Shown here piece after piece: positions 10,914-22,318 of a stretch of 64,000 nt of DNA (positions within the stretch are counted from its first letter, which is position 1; the number at the start of each line of letters is the position of its first letter). The DNA lies in contig CM059566.1 of the NCBI GenBank assembly GCA_030386875.1, positions 39,840,068 through 39,904,067 on the forward strand, read 5' to 3'. This DNA is from Morinoia aosen (lineage: Eukaryota > Arthropoda > Malacostraca > Amphipoda > Talitridae). Made by a program: the position numbers and the translations under genes. The notes under the pieces are model-generated. The model made no database searches. It was not told where the DNA came from and worked only from the letters and a program-made list of their open reading frames with translations.

Positions 10914-11621
10914 CTGGCGTTTGTTTGTGATCCTTTCAGTAGGGTGATATCATGCAACGTAATCATGAATGACCGTGACGAGATGGTATACTTTGATGGT
11001 AGACCGTAATGGCCTTGGAATACCTTGATGGTAGAACATTGATTGATATCATGAGTAAAAATACAATAGTAGCAGCATTGGTAGTTTCATTTACGATTCG
11101 TCTGCGTGAGAATACAGTCCACGATGTTATGCAATAGATTGATATGCTTTGAATCTTCGTGGTGAAAGCCGCTACAAAACGGCTACCAGTTACCCACCCA
11201 CACATTCGGCCGAGCGTCTCATCCATGCTGGAGCCCCCTCTCAGCTCTCATGTGTGCGAGTAGACTACTTCTATCTCTCAATTTACCGATTCAGTAAATT
11301 TACTGAAGCGGTAAATTCGTCCCTCACAAACTCACTAATTACGCGACTGCCTCAAACGGACATGAAAGACGTTCAATGCAGATAAATATATCTTAGAGAA
11401 GCGCAAATGCGGGTATCTTCTGACGCTAGTATCTCATTAAATGCCAAGCTGCATAGACTTGTTCCAGAAGAGGCTCGAACAAAACCCCAATTGAGCGATA
11501 AAATGTTGGCAGCAACTAGGGACATGACAAAGACTGGTTCACGAATGTGATGCCCTTAAGTGAAGACTAAAATTAAATGGAAATGTTTCTAGCGAGATCC
11601 AAATTATTCACCACATCATCA
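10914..11621. other. No gene seen
   Basis: Noncoding with no clear repeat. TTTGATGGTAGA/CTTGATGGTAGA occurs twice near 10990-11035. Confidence 0.4.
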
Positions 11622-11805
11622 ACCATGCAGCACACCACCAACACACCACCAACCATCCAACCCAAAACCAACCAACCAGCACACCACAAACCGTTCAACA
11701 CCCCACCAACCGCCCAGCACACCATCAACCATACAGCACACCACCAACCATCCAGCACACCACCAACCATCCAACACACCACTAACCATTCAACACACCA
11801 TCCTA
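11622..11805. repeat. Irregular minisatellite, 19-20 bp
   Basis: About nine degenerate copies of CACCAACCATCCAGCACAC. No T-run or stop in most frames, so it gives spurious open frames on both strands. Confidence 0.85.
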
Positions 11806-12599
11806 ACTCCTTTTGATCACAACAGCCGCCCGAACGGTGCTGGTATAAGCTAAGGTCGGAACAAACGCGAGAACTGTGCCAGCGCCTAAACGCCCACCCC
11901 GAACAGCTTCCCTCACTGGGAGCTTCAATGAGCAGAAAAAACACACCCGCACTCAACAAGCGCCGCATGGCGGCTGTGAGGCCCTCAGCGCTGGGTCACA
12001 ATTTATCAGGGCAGAATTAAGGCTTTCATTAGAGGACGAAAGCGAACTCCGCCGAATTTCAGCACCTCGTAAATTCGGGGCAGGTCTCACCGCTTGGGAT
12101 TAGTGTAATCCCCCGCAAAATCCCCAATCTAAAATTTACTCCTCTCAAGGGATTCGGCAACTTAACCGAGATCGTCCACTTCACTGAAAATTACGCAGCG
12201 GCTGTGAAGAAAGCGTACGTACGCTGTCGCAGTGCCACGTGACTGCTAAAGGGAAGATGGTCATAATTCTGATAGTTATGTGGAAAAAGCGAATATTTCA
12301 ACCATGAATTTCACTCATGAAATACAAACTGTAATTTTATTGAATCGAATTACGGAGGAATTAGAAAATAGGAAGCTTTGGGGCAAAATTCCGGAACAAG
12401 CGGACTCAAATCTGCCTTTTCGGGTGCACGTGTCCATCTACAGTTTTGCAGGTGTTACGAAGGTACAATTATTACGAGTCTTTATGCACCAGAGCATCAG
12501 GGTGGAGAGAGGCCTGAAATTTGTCTTCCTTTCCACTCACTTTACTAACGTCATCAGGCGACTCAGAAGAAAGTTGTCACAACATTCGTTCACAAATTC
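11806..12599. other. No gene seen
   Basis: Includes an open frame at 12280-12669 (+, 129 codons) with no recognisable domain. It runs into the inverted repeat at 12600 and is not called as a gene. Confidence 0.4.
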
Positions 12600-14021
12600 T
12601 AAGTTCGCGATTGATAAAATTTTACCGACAGAACACGACTTTGTAGAGTTTTTAGGTATGGTCATTTGATCAAGAATGAGTCCACACAAACTGTAACTAA
12701 GATAAAACGCAGCGAGAAAAATGCGCGTAGTTTCAATTAGAAACGAGAATGACGCTCGGTTTGAACCGTCGGCGGTTTATTTACCTCTTTTTTTTGCCTC
12801 AAGAGAACCAATTCATAAATCCTCTCAGGATTGTAGATTTCATTAGCCCGATACATGAAAATGAAAACTCGGAAAGCCCCAGAATGCAATTTTTCAATTT
12901 ACTCTATTTCGCAGTTAAGCGTGGGTGATCTATTTAAAAATAAAAAAAATCCGTAAGCACATGCCAATAGATGAAGTCCCTATCGTACAACACGTATCTT
13001 CATGCCGCAGTTTATACATAACTCTTTTCATCGAAGTGAGAATCTATGTCATTTGCACTTTGGTTTAAGCGTAATCAAATTTACGCAATGTACATGATGA
13101 ATTTAAACTGCACTTCGTCATCCCCTCCAGTCAACTTTGCAGTATTCATGCTACGATAAAAAATCGAGCGCATGCCTCAAGTTGGTCGGGTCCAAATTCC
13201 AGAATTTCCGTCACCCGCGCGTTTCCAGGAGACTCGAATGCTTGATACTCCTTAAATAGAACACAAATCTAGGGGCAACCGCCGCTGTTCATCATGCAAG
13301 ATAGTGGAGCTGTCAGTGACTGCTCCGTCCCTGAAATTTACACCCCACTTTGTGAGGAGATATCGGGGCGTGTGAACAACTTCCCTTCGGCGAGGCTCTC
13401 GTAGGAATAGCGTTACCTCACCTTATTGGTTGTGAGGACGATGTAATTAGTAAACTGTGAATGTACAAGCAGATTCAGAGTTCAATGAATCATCTTGTAC
13501 GCTTTATTACGGACAACTTGTAGAGGAAATTGAGCGAAGCTTATATTAGAGCAGTTCACTAAAGTGTGGAGATGCGTCTCTGTCATCACAGTTGAGTAAC
13601 AATGAACGAGCCTTTTCACACCTAGAACAACATGGTTCAGAGGTGGTGACTCATAGACGGATAAATTCACAAGTCTTGCAGCAGCACACATACAAATAGC
13701 ATTACAGGAGCACACGGACAAGCAGTGAGAGGAATGAAACAAAATACACTCAATAATTGACCATGGCTTCCATTTTTATTTGAGCGGAATAGCAGAGAGA
13801 AAAAACCCTAATTCTGAAGCTAAGCCCACTCCAAACTATTAGTGCGGCATTGTTTTTTAAACCAAGTGTCATTCTCGTTTGCAATTGTAACTACGCACAT
13901 TTTTCTCGCAGTGTTTTATTTTATATATAGTTTGTGAGGACACATTCTTGCTCTAATGACCATACCTAAAAACTCCACAAAGTCGTGTTCTGTCGGTAAA
14001 ATTTTGACAACCGTGAACTTA
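12600..14021. mobile_element. Element or duplication with about 160-bp inverted repeats
   Basis: The left arm 12600-12770 and right arm 13855-14021 are reverse complements at roughly 80-85%. They share AAATTTTACCGACAGAACAC, GACTTTGTAGAGTTTTTAGG, TATGGTCATT, GCGAGAAAAATG and AACGAGAATGAC. About 1.1 kb of noncoding sequence separates them, with no transposase seen. This could be a non-autonomous DNA transposon with long terminal repeats, or two oppositely inserted copies of one repeat. No target duplication was found at the outer edges. Confidence 0.7.
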
Positions 14022-16222
14022 AGGGTTCACATTATTTACTAATTCAGGAATGGGGAGTAATAGGTTTTGTTCAGGGATGTTCTTATATCAAAGAATATCA
14101 GATGACACTATGATTGCATTTCATACACCTGTGCTGCTCAGGAGTGTTACAGAAAAGATTAAATTTCATCTGCGTCAGGAAGAACAATCGCCCTCAGCGT
14201 ACGTCCTGTTTGACAAAAATAAAATTCGGCACAAGATACCAGCCAATAAATGCATCAGTCTCAACAACGAAAAACTTTTAAGATTGTGAATAAATCATCG
14301 CTATTGGTATGACCGTCATTCAACATGGTCCACCTATTCATATCAATATATAATTTCATCTTCACACATTAAAAACCAAACTATTCTTATTTTTGTTGGC
14401 GATATGAAATCTTCCATTTCAAATTTGTGAGTGACACAAACATATATACGGAAAAAGTAACCACCGGCCTTAGAAAGAGCAAGAAAAATCTATCATGGGA
14501 AATTCTCAAAGCACGAAACCAAACGTGGCACACAAAACATAGGTTGGCATTGCTATGATAGACCCAGACCCTTGACCGTTTAAACCGCGGTGATCATTTG
14601 TAATGAGGCACACTCTTGAGGCTGATGGACAAAACCTCCTTTAAAACCAAGACTTAACTCATCGACGTGGTCCTGGAAATCTTCAACGAGTTGAGATAAA
14701 AAATTTCCAAGCGAGAGGAGATTGAGGTGGCGCCAAGAGCCTCTTGGAAGGGTTTCAGAGTTATACGGAAAGAACAGTCGCGGCCATAGACGATTCTAAG
14801 AATAACTCTGGCATTTGTATCGATGTACGACGTTCTGCTTGAAGGTTATGAAAAACATCAACGAATGAAAGAATGAATTGCTTAAACCCAGTTGGCGTCA
14901 CGGTTTGTCCATGTCCCTTAGCTGCTTCGTTCTCGTACAAAGCACTTGCCATTCATGCACACATCCTTAACGTTGGTAACGATAAATTTTTTACGTGTTC
15001 TCCTCTGAAAAAAATTAACGCTGAACCCACAAGAAGCAAAAAATTTCATGAGACACGCAAGCCACGTTAAGATTGCAAGGGCTCATCTGTAATATTTGCA
15101 GACACGCGGGGCTTGCGAAGTGCATCCAGCGCTGGAATATTAAATTCCTACGCCCAGCGGTCCCTCCAATTAATGACCACAAATTATTCGGAGAGCACAG
15201 ACAAAAACCCAGCAGACTTCCTCCTCCTCAAGACGAGTTCTGGAGATCTAGCCGTGCGGACACAAAGTTTATCGGCAGCTCTCAACAGAAAAGTTTATAG
15301 ATTCTCAGAACGGTTCAGTTGCCGCTCACCAATTTCCGAATTTGCAACCATAATCGACCAATCGGCGACTGAATCCTAATGGAGCAGCTGGCCACCGCGG
15401 AAGGATGCAGGATTGGATGGATAGGATGATGGAATCAGAGGGAAGACGAAGAATTCAGGACACCGTGCGGCAATGGAAACCTGCAGGGACGGAAACGAAA
15501 CCGAAGGCTTAGGTTTCGTTCACGCTTTGTAGTCAAATGCAATTTTATCTATAAGTATTATTCGGATCAAGAATTTACTCTTATCAATAAGTATTATTCG
15601 GATGAAAAACTGATCTCGAGAATTTCACAGCTCTGAATATTTATTTCGAAAAAGTTGACAATTACGCAGAAGAAGAACACGGAACAAGGGCTGAAAAAAA
15701 TGTCAGTGTCAGTAATTCGCCTGTGAGGAAGTTGATTCAAAGCACCGTTCTAAATCACCATCTTTAAGAGTGTAATCGCAAAATCGAGTTCTGTAATATG
15801 TTGAATAATTTTTTTATTAGAGTCACAGGTGGCCCGTGTTGTCAACTGCATATAAAAAAGTTTTTGAGTTGCGGGATTAAGCCCACAAAAAACTTAAAAT
15901 TATGGTCCACAACGAATTGAAGCGAAGTCAATAACAAAAACCTGAAAAAGCAAATCGAAAATTCAAATTCATATATAATCCAAGATCAGACAAAAAGAAT
16001 AGGACGCGCCACCGTATTTACTGGGAGAGCCGAGGCAGAGCAAGGAATTTCGAGGCGCTAGGATTTAATGTAAGGAAGGAGGCGTCATGGAGGTGAAATA
16101 AAGTAAAAAGTCCTCAAATCACCACAAGGGGGAACTATTTAGTGTTAGATGGAAAGAATATCGTGGAAATCATCTAATAGTGTTCAAATAGGTCACTTGG
16201 GAAGGAGAAGACACCAAGAATT
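14022..16222. other. No gene seen; one possible coding remnant
   Basis: Noncoding overall. Around 15390-15511 (+) a frame reads M-Q-D-W-M-D-R-M-M-E-S-E-G-R-R-R-I-Q-D then V-R-Q-W, ending at TAG/TAA-type stops. It looks like a retroelement protein tail but was not assigned. 15540-15605 holds a 60-bp near-duplication with AATAAGTATTATTCGGAT. Confidence 0.35.
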
Positions 16223-16489
16223 GGGGCTACTATAGCGTGAGGTCTACAGCCGTATATCGCCTACAAAAGTGCAGTTTGAGATGTACAAATTAAGTGTTTA
16301 TCGCTAAATTAAATGTATGCAAGTAAGTAATATCCATAAGTAACCTAACCTAACCTCACGCTATAGTACTAGCTAGAGGTAGATCTCACACTATAGTGCT
16401 AGCTAGAGGTAGATCTAATGCTATGGTGTGGTAGACCTCACTCTGTATTACTACCTAGAAGTAGACCTCACGCTATAGCAGCCCCCAAT
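16223..16489. mobile_element. Small element with about 27-bp terminal inverted repeats (MITE-like)
   Basis: The left end TTGGGGCTACTATAGCGTGA (16223) continues to GGTCTAC, and the right end (16462-16489) is its reverse complement with two differences. The interior right half is a four-fold, ~34-bp tandem of CTCACGCTATAGT/GCTAGAGGTAGA. No open frame. Length and structure fit a non-autonomous DNA transposon. No clear target duplication, so the superfamily is unassigned. Confidence 0.6.
16352..16480. repeat. Short tandem repeat, about 34 bp x 4
   Basis: Degenerate copies of ACTAGCTAGAGGTAGATCTC plus ACGCTATAGT. The last copy forms the right terminal repeat of the surrounding MITE-like element. 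Confidence 0.7.
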
Positions 16490-16850
16490 AACTTTCACCG
16501 CACACAGTCAGCAAACGCCGTTCCATCGGACTACAAGATGACGCATGAAGACGCCGCACCGCGACGTCATTACGAGTACGCATCTTTCCTGGGCCATCGA
16601 TGGAGCCTGAGAGGCGGCCGACGCCAGCCAAAACTTGCCACAGAAAAAATCTTATCGGAGGGAGGCGCAAGAATTGCTGGAACTTTTCTAACACTTGGCA
16701 GGATTCGAGATTAAAAGAGGGAGAAAGAAAGGAGGAGTAGAGCGAGTTCATGAAAGGCTCTGATGAGCTTTTAGGGAAGTTGTTCTTTGGCTGAGGACCT
16801 GTGTAGCAGCAGCAGCAGCAGCAGTACAATGGGGGCAGACACTTCAAATG

Positions 16851-17536
16851 GAGCAGGGGCTGCAGCAGTGATCAGCAGTGGAGCAGGGACTGCAGCAGTG
16901 ATCAGCAGTGGAGCAGGCACTGCAGCAGTGATCAGCAGTGGAGCACGGACTGCAGCAGTGATCAGCAGTGGAGCACGGACTGCAGCAGTGATCAGCAGTG
17001 GAGCAAGGACTGTAGCAGTGATCAGCAGTGGAGCAGGGACTGCAGCAGTGATCAGCAGTGGAGCAGGCACTGCAGCAGTGATCAGCAGTGGAGCACGGAC
17101 TGCAGCAGTGATCAGCAGTGGAGCAGGGACTGCAGCAGTGATCAGCAGTGGAGCAGGCACTGCAGCAGTGATCAGCAGTGGAGCACGGACTGCAGCAGTG
17201 ATCAGCAGTGGAGCAAGGACTGTAGCAGTGATCAGCAGTGGAGCAGGGACTGCAGCAGTGATCAGCAGTGGAGCAGGGACTGCAGCAGTGATCAGCAGTG
17301 GAGCAGGGACTGTAGCAGTGATCAGCAGTGGAGCAGGGACTGCAGCAGTGATCAGCAGTAGAGCAGGGACTGCAGCAGTGATCAGCAGTGGAGCAGGGAC
17401 TGTAGCAGTGATCAGCAGTGGAGCAGGGACAGTAGCAGTGATCAGCAGTGGAGCAGGGACTGTAGCAGTGATCAGCAGTGGAGCAGGGACTGTAGCAGTG
17501 ATCAGCAGTGGAGCAGGGACTGTAGCAGTGATCAGC
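16851..17536. repeat. Minisatellite, 30 bp, about 23 copies
   Basis: Unit AGCAGTGATCAGCAGTGGAG plus CAGGGACTGC, highly uniform. Because 30 is a multiple of three and the unit lacks stops in several frames, long repetitive frames appear on both strands (266 and 234 codons). A preceding (AGC)n run is at 16805-16824. No sign of a real protein. Confidence 0.96.
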
Positions 17537-17787
17537 CAGGTCGACCAATCAATGCCATACTTGTATAGTAGTAAGGGAATGACATGAATGGTCTACAGAA
17601 GTACACAGGAGTTTAAATTTTAAGTTAATTTGAAAAGCAAGGCGAAAATCGCTGTACGAATAGCCATTTTATTATTACAAATAGTAAAGTCTAAATGAAT
17701 AAAATTGAACGTTTCGAACTAAACAGTTCATTTTCAGCGAAATTCATTTCATTTTAAGAATGAGATGCATCAATGCGGATTCAGTTT

Positions 17788-18050
17788 TAGATTAAGTTAA
17801 TTTAAGCCGCCCCTAACCATAACAGAGGAGTTCCCAAAGAGGAAAAATACAGGCACCATTTGGTGTGGAATAAAAGGAATAAAGAATCTACGCACAAAGT
17901 GTGTCCAAAAACACTGTCCATAAAACAGCATCGAAAGTTTTTGTTGAAGAACAGGACTGCAGTGAACCGAAGAAAAGATGATTCACAACAAAACTGTAAC
18001 CTTTTCTTAACAAAGAAAAGCCTGCGTAACCGGCAGCTCGAGACCTCGCA
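17788..18050 (-). mobile_element. R365 repeat, partial copy
   Basis: Family blocks AGGCACCATTTGGTGTGGA, CTACGCACAAAGTGTG, GAACAGGACTGCAGTGAACC, ACCTTTTCTTAACAAA and GGCAGCTCGAGACC are recognisable. The head end with the two small hairpins is missing. Confidence 0.75.
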
Positions 18051-18238
18051 TCTTACTCATCATTGAAAATCTCTAGGCACAAAGAAGCGTAAATTTATCT
18101 TGGTACAAATACGGTATTTTTTTGAGGGTTTCTAGGACGTGTTCATTTTCGCTCCAACTCAAATTAACGCCGAAATTTTCTTTATAAGACACCATTATTT
18201 TCACCAGAAGTGGAATATGTACCGTGCAGAGCACAAAC

Positions 18239-18509
18239 CACGGTAGAAGAAACAAGGTAGGGTCATTTCTATGGAGGAAAATAAAATTCTTCATGTTCGG
18301 CTAGCCAATAAAAAGGCTTTATTTCAAACAAACCTTATGACGCCACCTAAACACAATGTCGCCACGCCAATAGTCGAGATGGATTTGGGGGAAGCAGTGC
18401 TATCAGATGTAACACGAGCGCTGCTATTGGACCGTTGCCGTGACGTCAGCAAGCCCACACCGTCAACGAAAAAAGAATAGTTTGAACCTACCTTGCTTCC
18501 TCTGCCGTG
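18239..18509 (+). mobile_element. hAT-type MITE, 271 bp, with 8-bp target duplication
   Basis: The ends are CACGGTAGAAGAAACAAGG and, reverse-complemented, CACGGCAGAGGAAGCAAGG, followed by TAGGGTCA/TAGGTTCA. The 8-bp GCACAAAC flanks both sides (18231-18238 and 18510-18517), which is the target duplication length of hAT transposons. No transposase frame. A second copy in opposite orientation is at 55243-55503. Confidence 0.88.
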
Positions 18510-19272
18510 GCACAAACATGGTCGTATCCAAGCTACGCTACCACTTTTCGAGAGAACTTCATCCGAGCTTTACCTCGTTGTTAGAGCGGAGATATCAGAC
18601 TCAGCAATACGGCAGATCTTGGGCCATTTTCCCTAACGAGTCAATTAGCTTAATTCATTTCCAGCATCGGCCTAATTTGATGGTTACGAATTTTCCCTCA
18701 GGGACATTATTGCTTCAGCTCATGTCTGAAAGCAGCGCCAGCTTCCAGAAAATGGTTCGGAATGAGGGAGGCTTGAAAAAATCGCAAGGAATATACTCTA
18801 GTTTTATAATTCCTAAAATACTGTCGTTTGAAATGAGAGTATAAATAAATTTCGAAAGAAAAGTACAGGTCGATCAACTGCATGTTCGTAATCCGCCTCA
18901 TTTTAGTATAAGTAGCTCTTCAAAATTTTTCTACACTTTGAAAGCAAATAATGTACGTACAGGATCTTCGCAGTTTAAAATCCGTGTCTCTATTCACCAA
19001 CAAACCGCACTTGAAAAGCGGGGTAAATGCAACCAGGTTATCGTTATGTTCCGATACCCTGGTCTGAGAGTGTGGTTATGTGGGTTTGTGTATGCGAGTG
19101 TTTTTCATCCGTTTATAGTTGTAGGTGCATGAGTTTCTAGGAGTTTTTGTGTGCGTGCGTGTTTTAAAATTGGGTTCTTTTTCAGATAGGAATAGCTTGC
19201 AGTTTTATTGCCGATTCCAATTCCTGGAATAAGATGACGTCTATAATAAAGATACAGAATTCATCTGCATCA

Positions 19273-19274
<2 letters not shown>

Positions 19275-19315
<41 letters not shown>

Positions 19316-19655
19316 AAGAAAGTTTTAGCTTCCCTTTACTACGACAAAGATATTCCAAGAGAGCAAGGATGAAGGCACTATATAGTATGAAGTTGAGGGA
19401 ACGCGGAATTTATGCACAAGGTGCATAGAAACAGTAGGCTAAGAAAGAATATCATAAAACAAGAAAAAGTTGAAGAAAGTAGTAGGTGCTGAAAAACAGG
19501 ACAGCAGTGAACCGAAAAAGATGGTTCGTAACAAAACAAAAACCTATTCTATTTAAAAAAAATAAAGCCTACCTAACCTTTAGCTCGGGCCCTCACATAG
19601 TCCCCCTGGGAGCGCTGATTCACATAGACACAATAGTTGTATCCCCCTGAGGGGA
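19275..19655 (-). mobile_element. R365 repeat, near full length, with (AAT)n tail
   Basis: Runs from an ATT-repeat block (19275-19303, read as AAT on the - strand, taken as the 3' tail) to TTGTATCCCCCTGAGGGG at its head end. The GATACAA..TTGTATC hairpin is imperfect here. It shares its tail variant (AAAGTTTTAGCTTCCCT) with the copy at the right window edge. Confidence 0.85.
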
Positions 19656-20376
19656 TCAACTGCTTCAAATTACTCAGATACTGTATATTGCTTTCAGAAG
19701 CGTTTTATTGACATCACATGGGCACAACACAAGAGTGTAATTTTAAAGCTCAAAATGACTCAGAACACATTGTTTTATAACCATTCTCCAACTGAACTAA
19801 ATGATGCATGAGTTTCACCGGCTGTTAGTTTCGAGCAACTTGCTCATTGCAGTGTAAATTTTCGTGTCCTCATCTGATCAGCTGACACGAGATAAAAGAT
19901 GCTCACTCGGGCACAGCAATGCATTAACTGTCGTCAGGGCAAACAAATAATGCCACCATTTCTAACGACTCGGAAACATAGGATTAAGATGAACACGATA
20001 ATGCAGACAACATCAGGCACCCCATAATTTACCGAAACTGCTCATTGGATTGCGCTCATGGCTTTTTTTTATCTTAATTTGGTTCAATTTAAACTACTTT
20101 ACCACGTTGACTGCGAAGGGTCCAATATTCAACTCATAAAAAAAGTCCAAAGTTGTTGGCAATTTTATCAATCCCAAACATTACCTGAGTCATTAAATAC
20201 TATCAATTATTAAAGATTGTTCAAATTTTTCAAACGACCCATCGATGGGTCGTACAGACGCAACGTATTAAAAACATTCAATCTAGGATTGTGAGCTCGG
20301 GTTCCAATTGCAAGTTTGGTACTCGTATTTGTTCTGATTCGCCCCATGCAAACAAATGGACCACACACATTCAGGT

Positions 20377-20460
20377 AGATTAGGTTAAAAGTTGGTTCAA
20401 GCCTTTCATACCCTTCTAAATATGTTCTTAAGAGAGGAAAGAGGGAAGTCGCATTAATAT
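20377..20460 (-). mobile_element. R365 repeat, short copy
   Basis: Tail-side fragment (CTAAATATGTTCTTAAGAGA, GGAAAGAGGGAAG) immediately followed by a second fragment of the same kind. Confidence 0.6.
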
Positions 20461-20462
20461 TA

Positions 20463-20680
20463 AGTCATGTAGATTAGATTAACAGTTTTAGGTTTCCTAA
20501 CCTCTCTAAATATGTTCTTACGTGAGGAAAGAGGAAAGCCCCATTAGTATAAAGTTGAGTCATGAATTATTCATTAGTTTGTTCCCACGCCCAGCTGATA
20601 GAAACAGCAGGACTGAACGAAGTTTATGAAAGAAGAAAGAAGTTTAAGAAGAAAGTACACGGTGGGGAAAAAGTACTCGG
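20463..20680 (-). mobile_element. R365 repeat, truncated copy in tandem with the previous one
   Basis: Repeats the same CTAAATATGTTCTTACGTGA motif and goes further into the family (TTAGTATAAAGTTGAG, GATAGAAACAGCAGG, GAAGAAAGTACACGG). The two share the unusual CTAAATATGTTCTTA variant, suggesting local duplication rather than two insertions. Confidence 0.65.
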
Positions 20681-20795
20681 ATTAAGTTAACAGGTAATTT
20701 ATCTTTGGTAGGATAGTGGAATGAAGCTGAAATCGTCTTCACATCGATTTACCAACTACCATGAAACAAAATAGAAGTTCATTATTCAATGCGCC

Positions 20796-20973
20796 CCCCT
20801 TCTGCTTTGATTACCCTCATTACCCTCTGAAGTCTTCCTTTGAAACTTTCGACAGAGACACACAGTTTCTCCAGCGGTTCAACTACGGCTCGGCGTTTCC
20901 TCGTTCTCAGAATAGTACAAGAGGTTTTAACTTCAAGTTCCGTCTGAAATGTGGAAGCAAAGTGTTAACAATT
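20796..20973 (-). pseudogene. Transposase C-terminus remnant (Tc1/mariner-like)
   Basis: Read on the - strand, an uninterrupted run of about 55 codons ends in RVMRVIKAEGGRIE followed by two stops, preceded by VEPLEKLCVSVESFKGRLQ. Endings of the type R-V-I-x-A-x-G-G-H-I/F-E are common in Tc1/mariner-like DDE transposases. Nothing of the catalytic region is seen beside it. It could also be the tail of another transposon protein. It lies opposite in strand to the remnant at 21215. Confidence 0.4.
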
Positions 20974-21214
20974 AATTGAATGTGCATTTTTTTAAGTGAA
21001 AGATATATTTATTTCAAATTGAAAATCGATTTATCGATCATTTTTTTAGAACATCGAATTCATCAGCAATTCTTTTTTTCAATTGTTCAGTACTTTAAGG
21101 GTGACTAGAATATACTTTCGCTTCTCAGTGATCCCATAGAAAATGACCACACTATGTTAGATTTGGAAATCTTTAAGGCCATTCTATTTATTCAGTTATG
21201 CGACTGTGGCAAGT

Positions 21215-21365
21215 ACAATTAGCTGTAAGAACACGGCTGAGAGAAGTATTTAATAACCGCGTAGTCACATCAACTCAAAAAATTAAGTGGCCTCCAAGAT
21301 CCCCAGATCTTAACCCCGTGTGATTATTTTCTATGGAGACACATACAAACAAAAGTGTATTCTAG
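21215..21365 (+). pseudogene. Mariner-type DDE transposase remnant
   Basis: The frame reads IKWPPRSPDLNP and, after a one-frame shift near 21320, CDYFLWRHIQTKVYSS. This matches the WPPRSPDLxPxDYFLWGxxKxxVY block around the last catalytic Asp of IS630/Tc1/mariner transposases. Upstream codons (RTRLREVFNNRVV) fit the same protein. Only this fragment is readable. A TIR-like GTGGGACACCCTATACA occurs at 22118-22134, beyond an R365 copy that may have inserted into the element. Confidence 0.65.
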
Positions 21366-21689
21366 TTCCCCTTAAAACACCGAAGTATTGAAAGAAAGAA
21401 TCACTAACGAATTCAATGTCCTGAAAAATGATCGATCCTCATGTCAGATATTGTAAGCACAGATACATGGCAAGGTTCCGTGAACAGATGATATTGCTAA
21501 CTTTTCTAAAACTCAAACTAAAGGTAAATTGTGGCAGGTACATTTAGTGTTTGACTTTCCTGCGCAAACATGTTTCTGACAGCCTTCAGTAGAGTAATTA
21601 CAGAGTAAATATTCGTGGTGATATTCTATGAAAACTTTCTGCATTTGCTGAAATGAGTTCAACGAAGAGTATGGTCGAAACTGATTAGA

Positions 21690-22053
21690 AGATTATGATT
21701 ATAAGTTAGTTTCAGCCTCCCTAACCGCTACAAAAAAAAAAGCGTATCGAAGAGAGGAAGGACGAAGGCATCATTTAGTATTGAGATAAGAGAATGAGGA
21801 ATCTGTGCAGAAGTGGCATAGAAACAGCAAGTTGATAAAGAAGTTGCTGAAATAAGATAAAAGTTGAAGAAGAAAGGCAGAGGTGATGAAAAACAGGACA
21901 GCAGTGAACCGAAAAAAGGTGGTCCTTAACATAATAAAACAACATTTCACTTTAGTAAAAGAAGGCCTACCTAACTCTCAGCTCGGGCCCTCACATTTTC
22001 CCCCCGGAATCGCTAAATCCCATAGATACAATAGTTGTATCCCCTGTGGGGGA
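21690..22053 (-). mobile_element. R365 repeat, near full length
   Basis: Carries the tail side (GTTTCAGCCTCCCTAACCGC), the central GGACAGCAGTGAACCG block and the head with GATACAATAGTTGTATC and CCCCTGTGGGGG. The GATACAA/TTGTATC stem is perfect in this copy. Confidence 0.85.
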
Positions 22054-22138
22054 AACCGTTTATAAATGTAGCAAATAATTTTTGAATATTATTTTCATTC
22101 CTGTTCCGTTTTTTCGTGGGACACCCTATACATACTTG
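22054..22138 (+). repeat. Probable mariner-like 3' end with terminal repeat
   Basis: GTTCCGTTTTTTCGTGGGACA followed by CCCTATACA is typical of the ends of mariner-like elements in arthropods. It may be the right end of the element whose transposase fragment lies at 21215-21365, split by the R365 copy between them. The matching left end was not found. Confidence 0.4.
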
Positions 22139-22252
22139 AAAGATCTATAACTATATCTTTTAAAAATTAATAAATTGATATAAGTAACTTTATATAGTTA
22201 TAATCTTTAATAGATTACAGAGGATCAAATAGATTCTTTACTGTGAGAGTTA

Positions 22253-22318
22253 TGTTACCTGAACTAGCCACTCGTGATGTTACCTGAACTAGCCACTCGT
22301 GATGTTACCTGAACTCAT
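22253..22318. repeat. Short tandem repeat, 25 bp x about 3
   Basis: Unit GTTACCTGAACTAGCCACTC plus GTGAT, identical in the two full copies, third copy partial. Confidence 0.9.

Noticed and set aside
12280-12669. Open frame of 129 codons
   Set aside because: No domain. It runs into the inverted repeat and ends there by chance. No splice signals chosen with confidence.
16336-16354. Interstitial telomere repeat (CCTAA)n
   Set aside because: Only about three units, inside a MITE-like element. Too short to mean anything.
16787-17587. Long repetitive open frames (266 codons + strand, 234 codons - strand)
   Set aside because: They are translations of a uniform 30-bp minisatellite without stops. 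No start context, domain or non-repeat extension supports a gene.
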